Origin: Rhodocyclaceae bacterium
Lineage (GTDB): Bacteria > Pseudomonadota > Gammaproteobacteria > Burkholderiales > Rhodocyclaceae
DNA: 64,000 nucleotides
NCBI GenBank assembly: GCA_030824275.1
Contig: JAVBXY010000016.1
Location: 1 to 64,000 of the forward strand
Direction of reading: 5' to 3'
The notes below the pieces were generated by a model, which saw only the letters and a program-made list of their open reading frames with translations, was not told the DNA's origin and ran no database searches. The position numbers were made by a program, and so were the translations under genes. Position 1 is the first letter of the stretch. The number at the start of each line of letters is the position of its first letter. Of this stretch, positions 16,688 through 25,895 are shown piece by piece.

Positions 16688-17875
16688 TCAGAGAATTTCC
16701 CAGATCGTGGTGATGCCCTGACCACCGCCGATACACATGGTGGCCAGCGCGTACTTGCTGCCGATGCGCTTGGCTTCATACAGCGCCTTGGTGATGATCA
16801 CGCCGCCGGAGGCACCGATGGGGTGGCCGATGGCGATCGCGCCGCCGTTCGGGTTGGTCTTCTTCGGATCGAGGCCAAGGTTCTGGGCCACGGCCAGCGA
16901 CTGGGCGGCGAAGGCTTCGTTGGACTCGACCACGCCAATGTCGTCGATCTTGAGGCCGGCCTTGGCCAGGGCGACTTGCGTCGAGGGCACGGGACCGTAG
17001 CCCATGATCTCGTTGGGCACACCGGCGATGCCATAGGACACCAGGCGGGCCATGGCCTTGTGACCACCGGCGGCAGCCTTGGCAGCATCGGCCAGCACCA
17101 GGAATGCAGCGCCGTCATTGATGCCGGAGGCGTTACCGGCGGTGACGGTACCGGCCTTGTCGAAGGCGGGCTTCATCTTGGCCAGCGATTCGGCGGTGGT
17201 ATTGGCCTTGACGTGTTCGTCGGTATCGAAAACGATGTCGCCCTTGCGCGAGGAGATGGTGATCGGGACGATCTGCGACTTGAAGTGGCCGGCGGCAATG
17301 GCGGCGGCGGCGCGCTGCTGCGACTCCAAGGCGAATGCGTCCTGGGCTTCGCGGGAAATGTTGTACTTCTTGGCCAGATTCTCGGCGGTGATGCCCATGT
17401 GGCCGACACCGAAGGGGTCGGTCAGTGCAGCGACCATGGCGTCGATCAGCTTGGTGTCACCCATACGGGCGCCGTTGCGCATGGCCGGCGACAGGTAGGC
17501 GCCGCGCGACATGACTTCGACACCGCCACCGAGGGCGAAGTCGGCGTCACCGAGCAGAATCGCCTGGGCAGAACTGACCACGGCCTGCTGGGCCGAACCG
17601 CACAGACGGTTGACGGCAAAGGTGGTCGAATCCATCGACATGCCGCCCTGGATGGTGGCGACGCGGGCAACGTAGGGGTAGCGGGATTCGGTCGGCACGA
17701 CGTTGCCGACGGTGGCGAAAGTAACCTGCTTGGGATCGACACCAGCGCGGGCAATCGCTTCCTTGATGACGAGGCCGCCCAGCTCGGCGGGCTCCATACC
17801 GGCCAGGGTACCGTTGAAGGTACCAACGGCAGAACGAACGGCACTCAGTACGACGACTTCTCTCTTGTCAGCCAT
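16688..17875 (-). CDS. Acetyl-CoA acetyltransferase / beta-ketothiolase
   Basis: A 395-residue thiolase of normal family length. The acyl-accepting Cys is in VNRLCGSAQQA (near residue 91), the base His is in AIAIGHPIGASG (near 351) and the second Cys is in MCIGGGQG (near 381). It condenses or cleaves acyl-CoA units; candidates are the PHA-type acetoacetyl-CoA thiolase (PhaA) or the broader BktB type, and the sequence alone does not decide. It stands alone behind its own terminator, with the CobD-like gene 23 bp upstream on the same strand. Confidence 0.93.
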   Translation of the reverse strand: MADKREVVVLSAVRSAVGTFNGTLAGMEPAELGGLVIKEAIARAGVDPKQVTFATVGNVVPTESRYPYVARVATIQGGMSMDSTTFAVNRLCGSAQQAVVSSAQAILLGDADFALGGGVEVMSRGAYLSPAMRNGARMGDTKLIDAMVAALTDPFGVGHMGITAENLAKKYNISREAQDAFALESQQRAAAAIAAGHFKSQIVPITISSRKGDIVFDTDEHVKANTTAESLAKMKPAFDKAGTVTAGNASGINDGAAFLVLADAAKAAAGGHKAMARLVSYGIAGVPNEIMGYGPVPSTQVALAKAGLKIDDIGVVESNEAFAAQSLAVAQNLGLDPKKTNPNGGAIAIGHPIGASGGVIITKALYEAKRIGSKYALATMCIGGGQGITTIWEIL

Positions 17876-17898
17876 GAACCACTCCTGTTATCAATATT

Positions 17899-18834
17899 TC
17901 AACCACCGACCCAGCCGGAAATCCAGACCAGCGTCAGTACTGCCAAGCCAAGCACGAGACTGCGCCAGACAAGGCCTATCGTGCTTTGCATGAAATCGGG
18001 ATCGGCCTCTTCGCCCAATCCCAGTTCCGGGCGCTCGCCATCTTCGCCCAAACCATGAACTGCGTCATGTACCGGCATGCCAAGACGAACCCCGAGAGCA
18101 CCTGCACCACTCGCCAGCAGTATACCGGAGGCCCCATCCGGCCAGCGATCCGCCTGGGTACGCCAGCAATTCACGGCATCCTCGAAGTCACCAACAATGG
18201 CGAAGGCCGTTGCGGTGACTCTCAAGGGCACCCAGTCGATCACGGCAAATGCATCGCGCGCGAAACTGCCGAAATCCCCGGACTCGATGCCGGCGTCGTG
18301 ACCCCAGAATTCATCCAGCAACTGCGCCAACCGATACAGCAAGGCACCGGCCGGCCCCAGCACGGCGAACCAGAACAATGGCGCAAAGACATGACGATGC
18401 GATGACAGCAAGGCCTGCTCGATGCTCAGGCGCGCAATCTCGCCAGCAGTCAGGCTGTCGCCGGCGCGTCCACGCCACTGCGCCAGCAGTTCCCGCGCCT
18501 GTGCGACCTCGCCCGCACGCAGAGCGAGCTGGATATCGGTGAAGAAATGACTGAACTGACGAAAGCCCATGGTCAGATACAGCACGCCCAGTCCCAGCAG
18601 GAAGCCGACGACGGGCTGGAACCACATCAATGAAGCGTAGGCCAGCAAGACCAGCAAGGCGGGCAAGGCGACGCCCAGGCCCCAGGCAATGGCGCCATGG
18701 ACGCGACGGCCGTCGTTGAACTTTTCCTCCAGTCGGGCTGCCATCGCGGATACCGGGCCACGCACCATGCGTTGCACCGGCAGGGCATGTACCTGCTCGA
18801 TGATCAGCACCAGAATGATCGACAAAAGCGTCAT
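17899..18834 (-). CDS. CobD/CbiB-family membrane protein
   Basis: A 311-residue membrane protein with about four helices (N-terminal about 3-18, then 52-90, 150-170 and 285-307) and the CobD/CbiB-like elements FNDGRRVHGAIAW and GDFEDAVNCWR. Genuine CbiB attaches aminopropanol to cobyric acid, but no other cobalamin gene is nearby and the proteobacterial subgroup next to Nudix genes is more like the AmpE-related branch. A cobalamin role is therefore unproven. Its start overlaps the stop of the CoA pyrophosphatase gene by 4 bp, indicating coupling. Confidence 0.75.
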   Translation of the reverse strand: MTLLSIILVLIIEQVHALPVQRMVRGPVSAMAARLEEKFNDGRRVHGAIAWGLGVALPALLVLLAYASLMWFQPVVGFLLGLGVLYLTMGFRQFSHFFTDIQLALRAGEVAQARELLAQWRGRAGDSLTAGEIARLSIEQALLSSHRHVFAPLFWFAVLGPAGALLYRLAQLLDEFWGHDAGIESGDFGSFARDAFAVIDWVPLRVTATAFAIVGDFEDAVNCWRTQADRWPDGASGILLASGAGALGVRLGMPVHDAVHGLGEDGERPELGLGEEADPDFMQSTIGLVWRSLVLGLAVLTLVWISGWVGG

Positions 18835-19463
18835 GCCACTTCATCTCCGAACAAAACACTGCACAGGCTGACCAGCATGCCGGCCGTGGCGCCCCAGATG
18901 TAATAGCCCTGCCAGGGCATGGCCCAGAATTCGCGAATGGCGCCGCGCGCCTCGATCTTGTGGCGCTGGTGATTAGCCCGGTCGAGCAGGAATTCGAGCG
19001 GCGGCTCGAAGACTTCGGCCACCTCGAAATCATCCAGCTTCAGGTTTAGAGGAGGTGTCACGAAGCCCACCACCGGGGTAACGACGAAGCCGGTCCCAGT
19101 ACGGTACTCGGGCAGACGGCCCAGTATCTCGACCTGCGCGGGGTCGAGGCCAACTTCCTCCTCCGCCTCACGCAAGGCTGTGGCCTCGGGGGAGGCATCG
19201 CTTTCCTCGCTGCGGCCGCCGGGAAAGCTGACCTGGCCGGCATGGTCGCGCAGATGCGCGGTACGCTGGGTCAACAGGATGGTGGCGCCGGATGGGCGGA
19301 CGATGATCGGGACAAGTACCGCAGCGGGAGTCAGGACTTGATCGTCGGGAACATTGAATTCATTGACGATGGACGCGGGGAAACCTTCGCTGAACCGACG
19401 ACGCATCAGGGAAAGCAGGCCTCCATTAGAATCCGGGGCTGCGCTAACGTGAGATTCCGGCAT
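18831..19463 (-). CDS. CoA pyrophosphatase (Nudix hydrolase, NudL/YeaB-like)
   Basis: A 210-residue Nudix hydrolase. The CoA-specific NuCoA element TQRTAHLRDHAGQVSFPGGR, here shown to its 20-residue core, runs into the Nudix helix ATALREAEEEVGL. This combination marks the family that splits CoA and acyl-CoA into phosphopantetheine and 3',5'-ADP. The annotated ATG overlaps by 2 bp the ATG of the divergent glutamine amidotransferase gene; an alternative internal Met (residue 20, position 19406) would give a shorter protein and a small gap. It is coupled to the CobD-like gene downstream. Confidence 0.85.
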   Translation of the reverse strand: MPESHVSAAPDSNGGLLSLMRRRFSEGFPASIVNEFNVPDDQVLTPAAVLVPIIVRPSGATILLTQRTAHLRDHAGQVSFPGGRSEESDASPEATALREAEEEVGLDPAQVEILGRLPEYRTGTGFVVTPVVGFVTPPLNLKLDDFEVAEVFEPPLEFLLDRANHQRHKIEARGAIREFWAMPWQGYYIWGATAGMLVSLCSVLFGDEVA

Positions 19464-20160
19464 GAAACCGATCGCAATATTCCGTCATAGCCCCGGCGAG
19501 GGGCCGGGCTATTTTGCCACATTCCTCGACCGTCACTCGCTGCCCTGGACGCTGTTCAGGATCGACGACGGCGTCTCGCCACCGCCGACTTCTGACGACT
19601 TCGCTGGTCTGTGCTTCATGGGCGGGCCCATGAGTGTGAATGACGACCTGCCGTGGATACCGAAGGTACTCGAACTGATCCGCGATGCCGACCGCAAAGC
19701 CGCTCCCGTCATCGGCCACTGTCTCGGTGGACAATTGATGAGCAAGGCCTTCGGCGGCACGGTGACACGCAACCCGGTGAAGGAAATTGGCTGGGGTCGT
19801 GTCGTCCCCGCATCTCCCGATGCGACCGACTGGATCGGCACCATCGACGACTTCGATGCCTTTCACTGGCACGGCGAAACCTTCAGCCTGCCGGCCGGCG
19901 CGACGCGCATCCTGAAGAGTGCCTGGTGCGACAACCAGGCCTTCGTGCGCGGCCCGCACCTGGGCATGCAATGCCATGTGGAAATGACCGAGACGATGAT
20001 CGCCTCCTGGGCCAGGCAATGGGATGCGGAGAAGGTAGCTGCATCCGCGTCCGTGCAGACGCCGGAGGCGATGCAGCAGGACATGGCGCCGCGCATCGCC
20101 GCCATGCGGGAAGTGTCAGATCGACTCTATACCCGCTGGATCGCGGGGCTGAAGCGCTGA
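19462..20160 (+). CDS. Class I glutamine amidotransferase-like protein
   Basis: A 232-residue class I GATase domain, the length of stand-alone members related to GMP-synthase glutaminase. The nucleophile elbow is VIGHCLGGQLM (Cys near residue 90). The catalytic His-x-Glu is in MQCHVEMTE (near 174-176). No synthetase domain is fused or adjacent, so the acceptor is unknown; detoxification or gamma-glutamyl hydrolysis are possible roles. Its start codon overlaps that of the divergent CoA pyrophosphatase. A diverged copy of the dispersed repeat encodes VSPPPTSD near residues 37-44. Confidence 0.85.
   Translation: MKPIAIFRHSPGEGPGYFATFLDRHSLPWTLFRIDDGVSPPPTSDDFAGLCFMGGPMSVNDDLPWIPKVLELIRDADRKAAPVIGHCLGGQLMSKAFGGTVTRNPVKEIGWGRVVPASPDATDWIGTIDDFDAFHWHGETFSLPAGATRILKSAWCDNQAFVRGPHLGMQCHVEMTETMIASWARQWDAEKVAASASVQTPEAMQQDMAPRIAAMREVSDRLYTRWIAGLKR
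19570..19594 (+). repeat. Dispersed 24-bp repeat, degenerate copy 6 (inside GATase gene)
   Basis: GGCGTCTCGCCACCGCCGAC followed by TTCTG; two changes from the consensus core. It encodes GVSPPPTSD, close to the AVSPAPT peptide made by the copy in the J-domain gene. Confidence 0.55.
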
Positions 20161-20164
20161 AGGC

Positions 20165-20659
20165 CTAGTCGCGGAAATTGCCGTACTGGAGAGGGAAGTC
20201 GGTAATCGACTTCTTCACCAGCGCGATGACCTCTTGCAGCAGATCGCGCTTGGCACCGGTGACGCGCACCGCATCGCCCTGGATGCTGGCCTGGACCTTG
20301 AGCTTGCTGTCCTTGATCATCTTGACGATCTGCTTTGCCAGCTCGCTCTCGATACCGACCTTGATGGTCAGTTCCTGCTTGGCCTTGTTGCCGGAAATCG
20401 TCTGCACGGCACCGATATCCAAGCGCTTGGTGCTCTCGCGCTCCTTCTTCTCCAGCTCGGGAAAGAGGATGTCCTTCACCTGACTGAGCTGGAACTCGGA
20501 ATCACCATGGATGGTGATCTTCTTGTCCTTCTCGTTCAGTTCGACTTTCGCACTGGTGCCCTTGAAGTCGTAGCGGTTGCCGATGTGGCGGCCGGCCACG
20601 TCGATGGCGTTCTTCAGCGCCTCCATATCGGCTTCGGAAGTAATGTCGAAGGATGGCAT
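20165..20659 (-). CDS. yajQ: YajQ family cyclic-di-GMP-binding protein
   Basis: A 164-residue protein matching the YajQ family over its whole length: start MPSFDITSEADMEALKNA, then NRYDFKGT, KVELNEKDKKI and the C-terminal DFPLQYGNFRD. The fold is two ferredoxin-like domains. Some members bind c-di-GMP and alter transcription of virulence or biofilm genes; others bind nucleotides or RNA. A c-di-GMP phosphodiesterase gene (HD-GYP) lies elsewhere in this window. It is followed by ppnP upstream on the same strand with a 14-bp gap. Confidence 0.95.
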   Translation of the reverse strand: MPSFDITSEADMEALKNAIDVAGRHIGNRYDFKGTSAKVELNEKDKKITIHGDSEFQLSQVKDILFPELEKKERESTKRLDIGAVQTISGNKAKQELTIKVGIESELAKQIVKMIKDSKLKVQASIQGDAVRVTGAKRDLLQEVIALVKKSITDFPLQYGNFRD

Positions 20660-20673
20660 GGTGACTCCTGGAA

Positions 20674-20985
20674 TCAGCCGAAGTGGCAGACGTAATGATA
20701 GGGCTCGCCGGCAACCTCGATGTCGAAGCTGGAATTGCCCGGCACCTTGAAGCTCTCGCCGGCCTTGGCGGTCTTCCAGTCCTCACCCTTGAGCTTGTAG
20801 CGGCAGGAACCGGCCACGGTTTCCATGATTTCCGGCGCGCCGGTGTTGAAGGTCAGCATCGCGGGCAGAATCACGCCGACGCTCTTCTTCGTGCCATCGG
20901 CGAAAGCAACGGTGTGGCTGACGCACTTGCCGTCGAAATAGACATTGGCCTTCTGGACCACGCTTACATTGTCGAACTGAGACAT
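20674..20985 (-). CDS. ppnP: Pyrimidine/purine nucleoside phosphorylase
   Basis: A 103-residue single-domain cupin of the PpnP (YaiE) family: [18 protein letters not shown] near the N-terminus, then [11 protein letters not shown] and the end [10 protein letters not shown]. Family enzymes phosphorolyse a broad range of nucleosides to base and ribose-1-phosphate. The ATG at 20985 gives the usual length; a longer open frame extends 52 codons into the DUF2788 gene and is rejected. It is 1 bp from the DUF2788 gene and likely co-transcribed with yajQ. Confidence 0.93.
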   Translation of the reverse strand: MSQFDNVSVVQKANVYFDGKCVSHTVAFADGTKKSVGVILPAMLTFNTGAPEIMETVAGSCRYKLKGEDWKTAKAGESFKVPGNSSFDIEVAGEPYHYVCHFG

Positions 20986-20986
20986 T

Positions 20987-21196
20987 TCAGATTCCCCACA
21001 TTTTCTGGATGATGAATTTGGCGACGAAGCCAAGCATGCCGAAGGCCAGAACGAAGAACAGCACGAAAGTGCCAAGCTTGCCCGCCTTCGACTTCCAGGC
21101 CAGTTCGCCGATGATGAAGAGCATGTAGAGCATGAAGGCACCGATCCCGAAGGTCATGCCAAACTCCGCCATCTGCTCCTCGGATATACCGAACAT
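20987..21196 (-). CDS. DUF2788 small membrane protein
   Basis: A 69-residue protein with two predicted membrane helices (about residues 15-33 and 42-63) joined by a short charged loop WKSKAGKLG. The start [13 protein letters not shown] and this loop match the DUF2788 family of betaproteobacteria and gammaproteobacteria. The function is unknown. It sits between argG (29 bp upstream) and ppnP (1 bp downstream) on the same strand. Confidence 0.8.
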   Translation of the reverse strand: MFGISEEQMAEFGMTFGIGAFMLYMLFIIGELAWKSKAGKLGTFVLFFVLAFGMLGFVAKFIIQKMWGI

Positions 21197-21225
21197 CGGC
21201 GCGCACTCCCTCCCTTACCGGCCCC

Positions 21226-22455
21226 TTAGCCCTTCTTGTTCGCCCGATTGGCGGCAATGCGCATGCGCAGAGCGTTCAAACGGATGAAGCCGTGGGCGTC
21301 CTTCTGGTCGTAGGCGCCGGCATCGTCCTCGAAGGTGGCGATGGTCGGGTCGAACAGGGAATCGGTCTTCGAATCGCGGCCGACGACGATCACATTGCCC
21401 TTGTAGAGCTTAATGCGCACCCAGCCATTGACCGTCTGCTGCGTCTGGTCGATCAGGGCCTGCAAGGCGCGACGCTCCGGGCTCCACCAGTAGCCGTTGT
21501 AGATCAGGCTGGCGTAGCGCGGCATCAGGTCGTCCTTGAGATGGGCGACTTCGCGGTCGAGGCAAATGGATTCGATGGCACGATGGCCCTTGAGCAGGAT
21601 GGTGCCGCCCGGGGTTTCGTAACAGCCCCGCGACTTCATGCCGACGTAACGGTTCTCCACCAGGTCAAGACGGCCAACGCCATGCTTGCCGCCGATCTTG
21701 TTCAGGGTCGCCAGCAGTTCATGGGCCTTCATCTTCTTGCCGTTGATGGCGACCAGATCACCGGCCTTGAATTCGAGGTCTAGGTACTCGGCCTTGTTCG
21801 GCGCCTTCTCCGGAGAGACGGTCCAGCGCCACATGGATTCCTCGGCCTCGGCGGAGGGGTTTTCGAGGTGACGGCCTTCGTAGGAGATGTGCAGCAGGTT
21901 GGCATCCATCGAGTAGGGCGACCCGCCCTTCTTGTGCTTCATGTCGATGGGAATGCCATGCTTCTCGGCATAGGCCATCAGCTTCTCGCGGGACAGCAGA
22001 TCCCACTCGCGCCAGGGGGCGATGACCTTGACATTGGGCATCAGGGCATAGGCACCGAGCTCGAAGCGAACCTGGTCGTTGCCCTTGCCGGTAGCACCAT
22101 GGGAAATGGCGTTGGCGCCGGTCTTTTGAGCGATCTCGACGAGGCGCTTGGCGATCAGCGGACGGGCGATGGAGGTACCGAGCAGGTATTCACCCTCATA
22201 CACCGTGTTGCAACGGAACATGGGGAAAACGAAATCGCGGACGAACTCCTCGCGCAGGTCATCGATGAAGATGTTCTTCTTCTTGATGCCGAGCTGGATG
22301 GCCTTGGCTCGCGCCGGCTCCAGTTCCTCACCCTGACCGAGGTCGGCGGTGAAAGTCACCACCTCGCACTTGTAGGTGTCCTGCAACCACTTCAGGATCA
22401 CCGACGTGTCCAGACCACCCGAGTAGGCCAGTACGGCCTTTTTGACATCGCTCAT
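21226..22455 (-). CDS. argG: Argininosuccinate synthase
   Basis: A 409-residue enzyme of arginine biosynthesis joining citrulline and aspartate with ATP. The PP-motif ATP site is at the N-terminus, [17 protein letters not shown] (near residues 10-26). Later family motifs are [15 protein letters not shown] and [12 protein letters not shown]. The ATG at 22455 has GGAAG upstream and gives the normal length; an in-frame extension into argF is a shadow. The genes argD-argF-argG lie in order on the minus strand with 2-12 bp gaps and form one operon. Confidence 0.97.
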   Translation of the reverse strand: MSDVKKAVLAYSGGLDTSVILKWLQDTYKCEVVTFTADLGQGEELEPARAKAIQLGIKKKNIFIDDLREEFVRDFVFPMFRCNTVYEGEYLLGTSIARPLIAKRLVEIAQKTGANAISHGATGKGNDQVRFELGAYALMPNVKVIAPWREWDLLSREKLMAYAEKHGIPIDMKHKKGGSPYSMDANLLHISYEGRHLENPSAEAEESMWRWTVSPEKAPNKAEYLDLEFKAGDLVAINGKKMKAHELLATLNKIGGKHGVGRLDLVENRYVGMKSRGCYETPGGTILLKGHRAIESICLDREVAHLKDDLMPRYASLIYNGYWWSPERRALQALIDQTQQTVNGWVRIKLYKGNVIVVGRDSKTDSLFDPTIATFEDDAGAYDQKDAHGFIRLNALRMRIAANRANKKG

Positions 22456-22466
22456 GTTTCTTCCTA

Positions 22467-23390
22467 TCAATCGTTCACCCTGCCCAGGAGCAGGAATTCC
22501 ATCAAAGCTTTTTGCGTGTGCAGGCGATTCTCCGCCTCGTCCCAGACCACGCTCTGCGCACCGTCGATCACCTCGGCGGAAACCTCTTCGCCCCGGTGTG
22601 CCGGCAGGCAGTGCATGAATACCGCATCTTTTCGTGCCACGCGCATCATGTCGCCATCCACCTGCCAGTCGGCGAAGTCGCGCAGGCGCTCCTCGTTCTC
22701 GGCCTCGAAACCCATGGAGGTCCACACGTCGGTAGTCACCAGATCGGCATCGCGGGCCGCATCCATGGGGTCGGCGAACTGCTCGAAGTGATCGGTACCG
22801 TAGAGGCCAGCCCGCTCGGGCTCGACCTCGTAACCGGGCGGCGTCGACACATGCACGTTGAAATCGAAAATCTCGGCAGCCTGCAACCAGGTGTTGCAGA
22901 CGTTGTTCGAATCGCCGACCCAGGCCACGGTCTTGCCCTGGATCGGACCTCGGTGTTCGATGTAGGTGTAGATGTCGGCGAGGATCTGGCAGGGGTGGTA
23001 TTCGTTGGTCAGGCCATTGATCACCGGCACCCGTGAATGACCGGCAAAGCGATCAATGATTTCCTGCTCGAAAGTGCGGATCATCACGATGTCGCTCATG
23101 CGCGAGATGACTTGGGCCGCATCCTCCACCGGCTCACCGCGACCGAGTTGCGAGTCGCGGGTGTTCAGATAAATCGCCGAGCCGCCAAGCTGCTGCATGC
23201 CTGCCTCGAAGGACAAACGCGTGCGCGTGCTGGCTTTCTCGAAAATCATCACCAGGGTACGATCCTGCAAGGGCCAGTATCGCTCGTAGCGCTTGAAGCG
23301 CTCCTTGATGACCTTGGTGCGATGGAAAACATGCTCCAGTTCCTCGCGGGAAAAATCCCGCATCTGGAGAAAATGCCGAGGCGCCTTCAT
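22467..23390 (-). CDS. argF: Ornithine carbamoyltransferase
   Basis: A 307-residue transcarbamylase making citrulline from ornithine and carbamoyl phosphate. The carbamoyl-phosphate site is [11 protein letters not shown] (near residue 51), with HPCQILADI for the second conserved block, VWTSMGFE for the SMG ornithine loop, and [13 protein letters not shown] for the catalytic Cys/His segment. Lengths match anabolic enzymes. It is the middle gene of argD-argF-argG, 2 bp after argD and 11 bp before argG. Confidence 0.97.
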   Translation of the reverse strand: MKAPRHFLQMRDFSREELEHVFHRTKVIKERFKRYERYWPLQDRTLVMIFEKASTRTRLSFEAGMQQLGGSAIYLNTRDSQLGRGEPVEDAAQVISRMSDIVMIRTFEQEIIDRFAGHSRVPVINGLTNEYHPCQILADIYTYIEHRGPIQGKTVAWVGDSNNVCNTWLQAAEIFDFNVHVSTPPGYEVEPERAGLYGTDHFEQFADPMDAARDADLVTTDVWTSMGFEAENEERLRDFADWQVDGDMMRVARKDAVFMHCLPAHRGEEVSAEVIDGAQSVVWDEAENRLHTQKALMEFLLLGRVND

Positions 23391-23392
23391 GA

Positions 23393-24565
23393 TCAGGCCC
23401 CGAGGAACTTGCGGATCAGCGGCACCAGGGCGGTCACCAACTCGGTACCCTCGGCATCGCTCATCACCAGCGGCGGCAGCAGACGTACCACTCTGTCCGC
23501 CGTGACGTTGATCAAAAGACCCGCATCCAGCCCCTGCATCACGAGTTCGCCGCAGGGACGGTCCAGCTCGATACCGATCATGAGGCCGGCACCGCGTACC
23601 TCGACAACGCCGGTGACACCCGCCAGCCCATCACGCAAGCCCTTGCGGATCGCATCACCAAGCGAGGCGGCACGCGCCATCAATCCATCCGACTCGATAA
23701 CTTCGAGGGTCGTCAGCGCTGCGGCACAGGCCAACGGATTACCGCCAAAGGTGGAACCATGGCTGCCAGGCTTGAATACGCCAGCGGCGCGGCCCGCAGC
23801 CAGGCAGGCACCAATCGGCAGCCCCGAGCCCAGGCCCTTGGCCAGGGTCATGACATCGGGAAGAATATCGGCATGCTGGTGGGCAAACCAGGCACCGGTG
23901 CGGGCAATACCGCACTGCACCTCATCCACCATGAAGAGCCAGTTCTTGCGGTCGCATACCTGTCGCAGGTTGCGCATGAACTCGATATGGGCGGCATGAA
24001 TTCCGCCCTCGCCCTGGACCGGCTCGAAGAGCACGGCAACCACGTTCGGATTGTGCTCGGCCACTTGTTCAATGGCGGCGATATCGTCAAATGGCACCCG
24101 CACGAAACCGGAAACCAGAGGCTCGAAACCGGCCTGTACCTTGCGGTTGCCGGTGGCCGACAGCGTTGCCAGCGTGCGGCCATGGAAAGAGTGCTCCATG
24201 ACGATGATCGCCGGCTGATCGACGCCCTGCTGATGCCCGTAAAGACGCGCCAGCTTGATCGCAGCTTCATTAGCCTCGCAACCCGAGTTGCAGAAGAACA
24301 CCTCGTCCATGCGAGCGAGCGCGACCAGACGGTCGGAAGCAAGCTCCGCCTCGCGGATGCGATACAGGTTGGACGCATGAATCAGGCGACCGATCTGGGC
24401 GCTCAGCGCAGCCACCAGTTTCGGATGATTGTGGCCCAGGGTATTTACGGCCACGCCAGCCATTGCGTCGAGATAGGACTTTCCTTGCTCGTCGAACAAC
24501 CGGCAGCCTTGACCGTGGGTAAAGGCGACCGGCAGTCGCCCGTAGGTATTCATCAAATGCGGCAT
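23393..24565 (-). CDS. argD: Acetylornithine/succinyl-diaminopimelate aminotransferase
   Basis: A 390-residue class III PLP-dependent aminotransferase. Recognisable parts are FFCNSGCEANEAAIKLAR (substrate and phosphate site), WLFMVDEVQCGIARTG (PLP-aspartate) and the Schiff-base lysine in MTLAKGLGSGLPIG (near residue 245). In the arginine operon it converts N-acetylglutamate semialdehyde to N-acetylornithine and can also act in lysine biosynthesis. It is the first gene of argD-argF-argG and diverges from the ParA gene across a 137-bp gap holding an imperfect inverted repeat. Confidence 0.95.
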   Translation of the reverse strand: MPHLMNTYGRLPVAFTHGQGCRLFDEQGKSYLDAMAGVAVNTLGHNHPKLVAALSAQIGRLIHASNLYRIREAELASDRLVALARMDEVFFCNSGCEANEAAIKLARLYGHQQGVDQPAIIVMEHSFHGRTLATLSATGNRKVQAGFEPLVSGFVRVPFDDIAAIEQVAEHNPNVVAVLFEPVQGEGGIHAAHIEFMRNLRQVCDRKNWLFMVDEVQCGIARTGAWFAHQHADILPDVMTLAKGLGSGLPIGACLAAGRAAGVFKPGSHGSTFGGNPLACAAALTTLEVIESDGLMARAASLGDAIRKGLRDGLAGVTGVVEVRGAGLMIGIELDRPCGELVMQGLDAGLLINVTADRVVRLLPPLVMSDAEGTELVTALVPLIRKFLGA

Positions 24566-24646
24566 GAATGCACTCCGCGAAAAGCATCACGCAGAAAAAC
24601 ATACGGCGGCCGATGAGCAACGCGGCCGCCGTGCTTAGAAACGCCT

Positions 24647-24678
24647 CTATACTAAGGGAAAAAGCTGTCCCTGTATAG
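24647..24678. promoter_or_regulatory. Imperfect inverted repeat between argD and parA
   Basis: Arms CTATACTAAGGGA and TCCCTGTATAG are separated by a few bases, ending 12 bp before the ParA ribosome binding site AAGGAG. It could be an operator or a leader hairpin for either divergent gene. No regulator could be assigned. Confidence 0.4.
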
Positions 24679-24702
24679 CTTTGGCGCTCAAAGGAGCCAG
24701 CC

Positions 24703-25461
24703 TTGAGGATTGCGGTTTTCAACCAGAAAGGTGGTGTCGGCAAGACCACCACCGCACTTAATCTCGCCGCCGCATTGGCTCGCGACGAGCGCACTCCCTT
24801 GCTCGTGGACCTCGATCCGCAAGCGCACCTGACGGCTATTCATGGAGCCCCACCGGCTGAAGCGCGAGACAGCGTGTTCTCGCTTTACCAAGACAATCGT
24901 CCGCTCGGCGAACTGGTCATCGACTGGCCGAAGGTAGGGCACCTGATCCGTGCCCACGCCGAGTTGATCAAGGTGGACTCGATCTTCGGCAAGGGACCGA
25001 CCATTCTCAATCGGCTCGGTGCCGGCCTGCAATCAATGGAGCAAGGCAACACCAGAGTGACGATCATCGACTGCTGCCCGTTCCTTGGCGTGCTCTCGCT
25101 CAACGCCATCTTCGCCGCTGATCGTGTATTGGTGCCGGTATCGTCGGACTATCTGTCCCTGCGTGGCGCGTTGCAGATCGAGCACACCTTGAAGGCTTTA
25201 GAACCCGTCATGAAACGTCGCGTCGAGCGCCGTTACCTACTGACACGTTTTGATCGGCGGCGAAAAATGAGCTTCGAAATCATGGAGCGGTTGCGCGAGA
25301 AATTTGGCGCCGAACTCTGCGAAACGGTGATTTCGGAAAACGTCGCTGTTGCCGAGGCCCCAGCCGTAAGTCAGGATATTTTCAGTCATAGCCCTGGCAG
25401 CAGAGGAGCGCAGGACTATGCGGCTCTGATGGAAGAACTGACCGCCGCCAGGTATCTGTAG
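24703..25461 (+). CDS. Orphan ParA/MinD-family ATPase
   Basis: A 252-residue deviant-Walker-A ATPase: FNQKGGVGKTTTALNLAAAL at residues 6-25 (signature Lys in KGGVGKT), Walker A' LLVDLDPQAHLT, and Walker B-like VTIIDCCPFLG, where the usual D-x-P-P is DCCP. Family members position plasmids, chromosomes, polar clusters or carboxysomes. No ParB or centromere repeats are adjacent, so this is an orphan whose cargo is unknown. The start is TTG, chosen because AAGGAG precedes it by about 7 bp. The start precedes MRIAVFNQKGG. Confidence 0.88.
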   Translation: MRIAVFNQKGGVGKTTTALNLAAALARDERTPLLVDLDPQAHLTAIHGAPPAEARDSVFSLYQDNRPLGELVIDWPKVGHLIRAHAELIKVDSIFGKGPTILNRLGAGLQSMEQGNTRVTIIDCCPFLGVLSLNAIFAADRVLVPVSSDYLSLRGALQIEHTLKALEPVMKRRVERRYLLTRFDRRRKMSFEIMERLREKFGAELCETVISENVAVAEAPAVSQDIFSHSPGSRGAQDYAALMEELTAARYL

Positions 25462-25504
25462 ACCGATTGCGCCGGCAAAACCGACCCAGCGGCGAGCGGC
25501 ATCC

Positions 25505-25726
25505 CTAGCGAACGATCAGGTTCGCAACTTCCTCAAAACTAGCCACCGGTACACGCACGCTACCGCGATGGCAGACGCACTCGATGATCTGGCAATCGCG
25601 ATAGACCTGCTTCAGCTTGCGCTGGGCATCGAACTCGTCGCGACCATGGATCATCAGGTTATCCACCACCACGCCAAGGCGGGTTCGGATACGAAAAGCA
25701 TATTTCGTAAACGGATGGGATGGCAT
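25505..25726 (-). CDS. Small conserved protein of unknown function
   Basis: A 73-residue protein, MPSHPFTKYAFRIRTRLG at its start and ending VASFEEVANLIVR. It is basic with two cysteines (ECVCHRG). No motif identifies its role and no signal peptide is seen. It lies between the ParA gene, convergent with it, and a divergent AT-rich gap (25727-25895), which probably contains promoters for both sides. It may be a real short gene because its codon pattern resembles that of its neighbours. Confidence 0.5.
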   Translation of the reverse strand: MPSHPFTKYAFRIRTRLGVVVDNLMIHGRDEFDAQRKLKQVYRDCQIIECVCHRGSVRVPVASFEEVANLIVR

Positions 25727-25895
25727 AAAAGTCCTTTCCCTTCAATACGATTGAGCAAGTATATGTAGTGATTTCGGCAAACTCAACGTATTTCTTTAAT
25801 TAAAAGCAATATTTTTATTTCAGATATGCCAAAGGTAACTCGGGAACAGCCGATCTCCGGCGATTTGCGGATTCTTGGTAAAATTCATTTTTCTG

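Noticed and set aside
17540..17565. GAAGTCGGCG stretch in the thiolase gene as a repeat copy
   Set aside because: It encodes a conserved thiolase segment and does not continue into the consensus.
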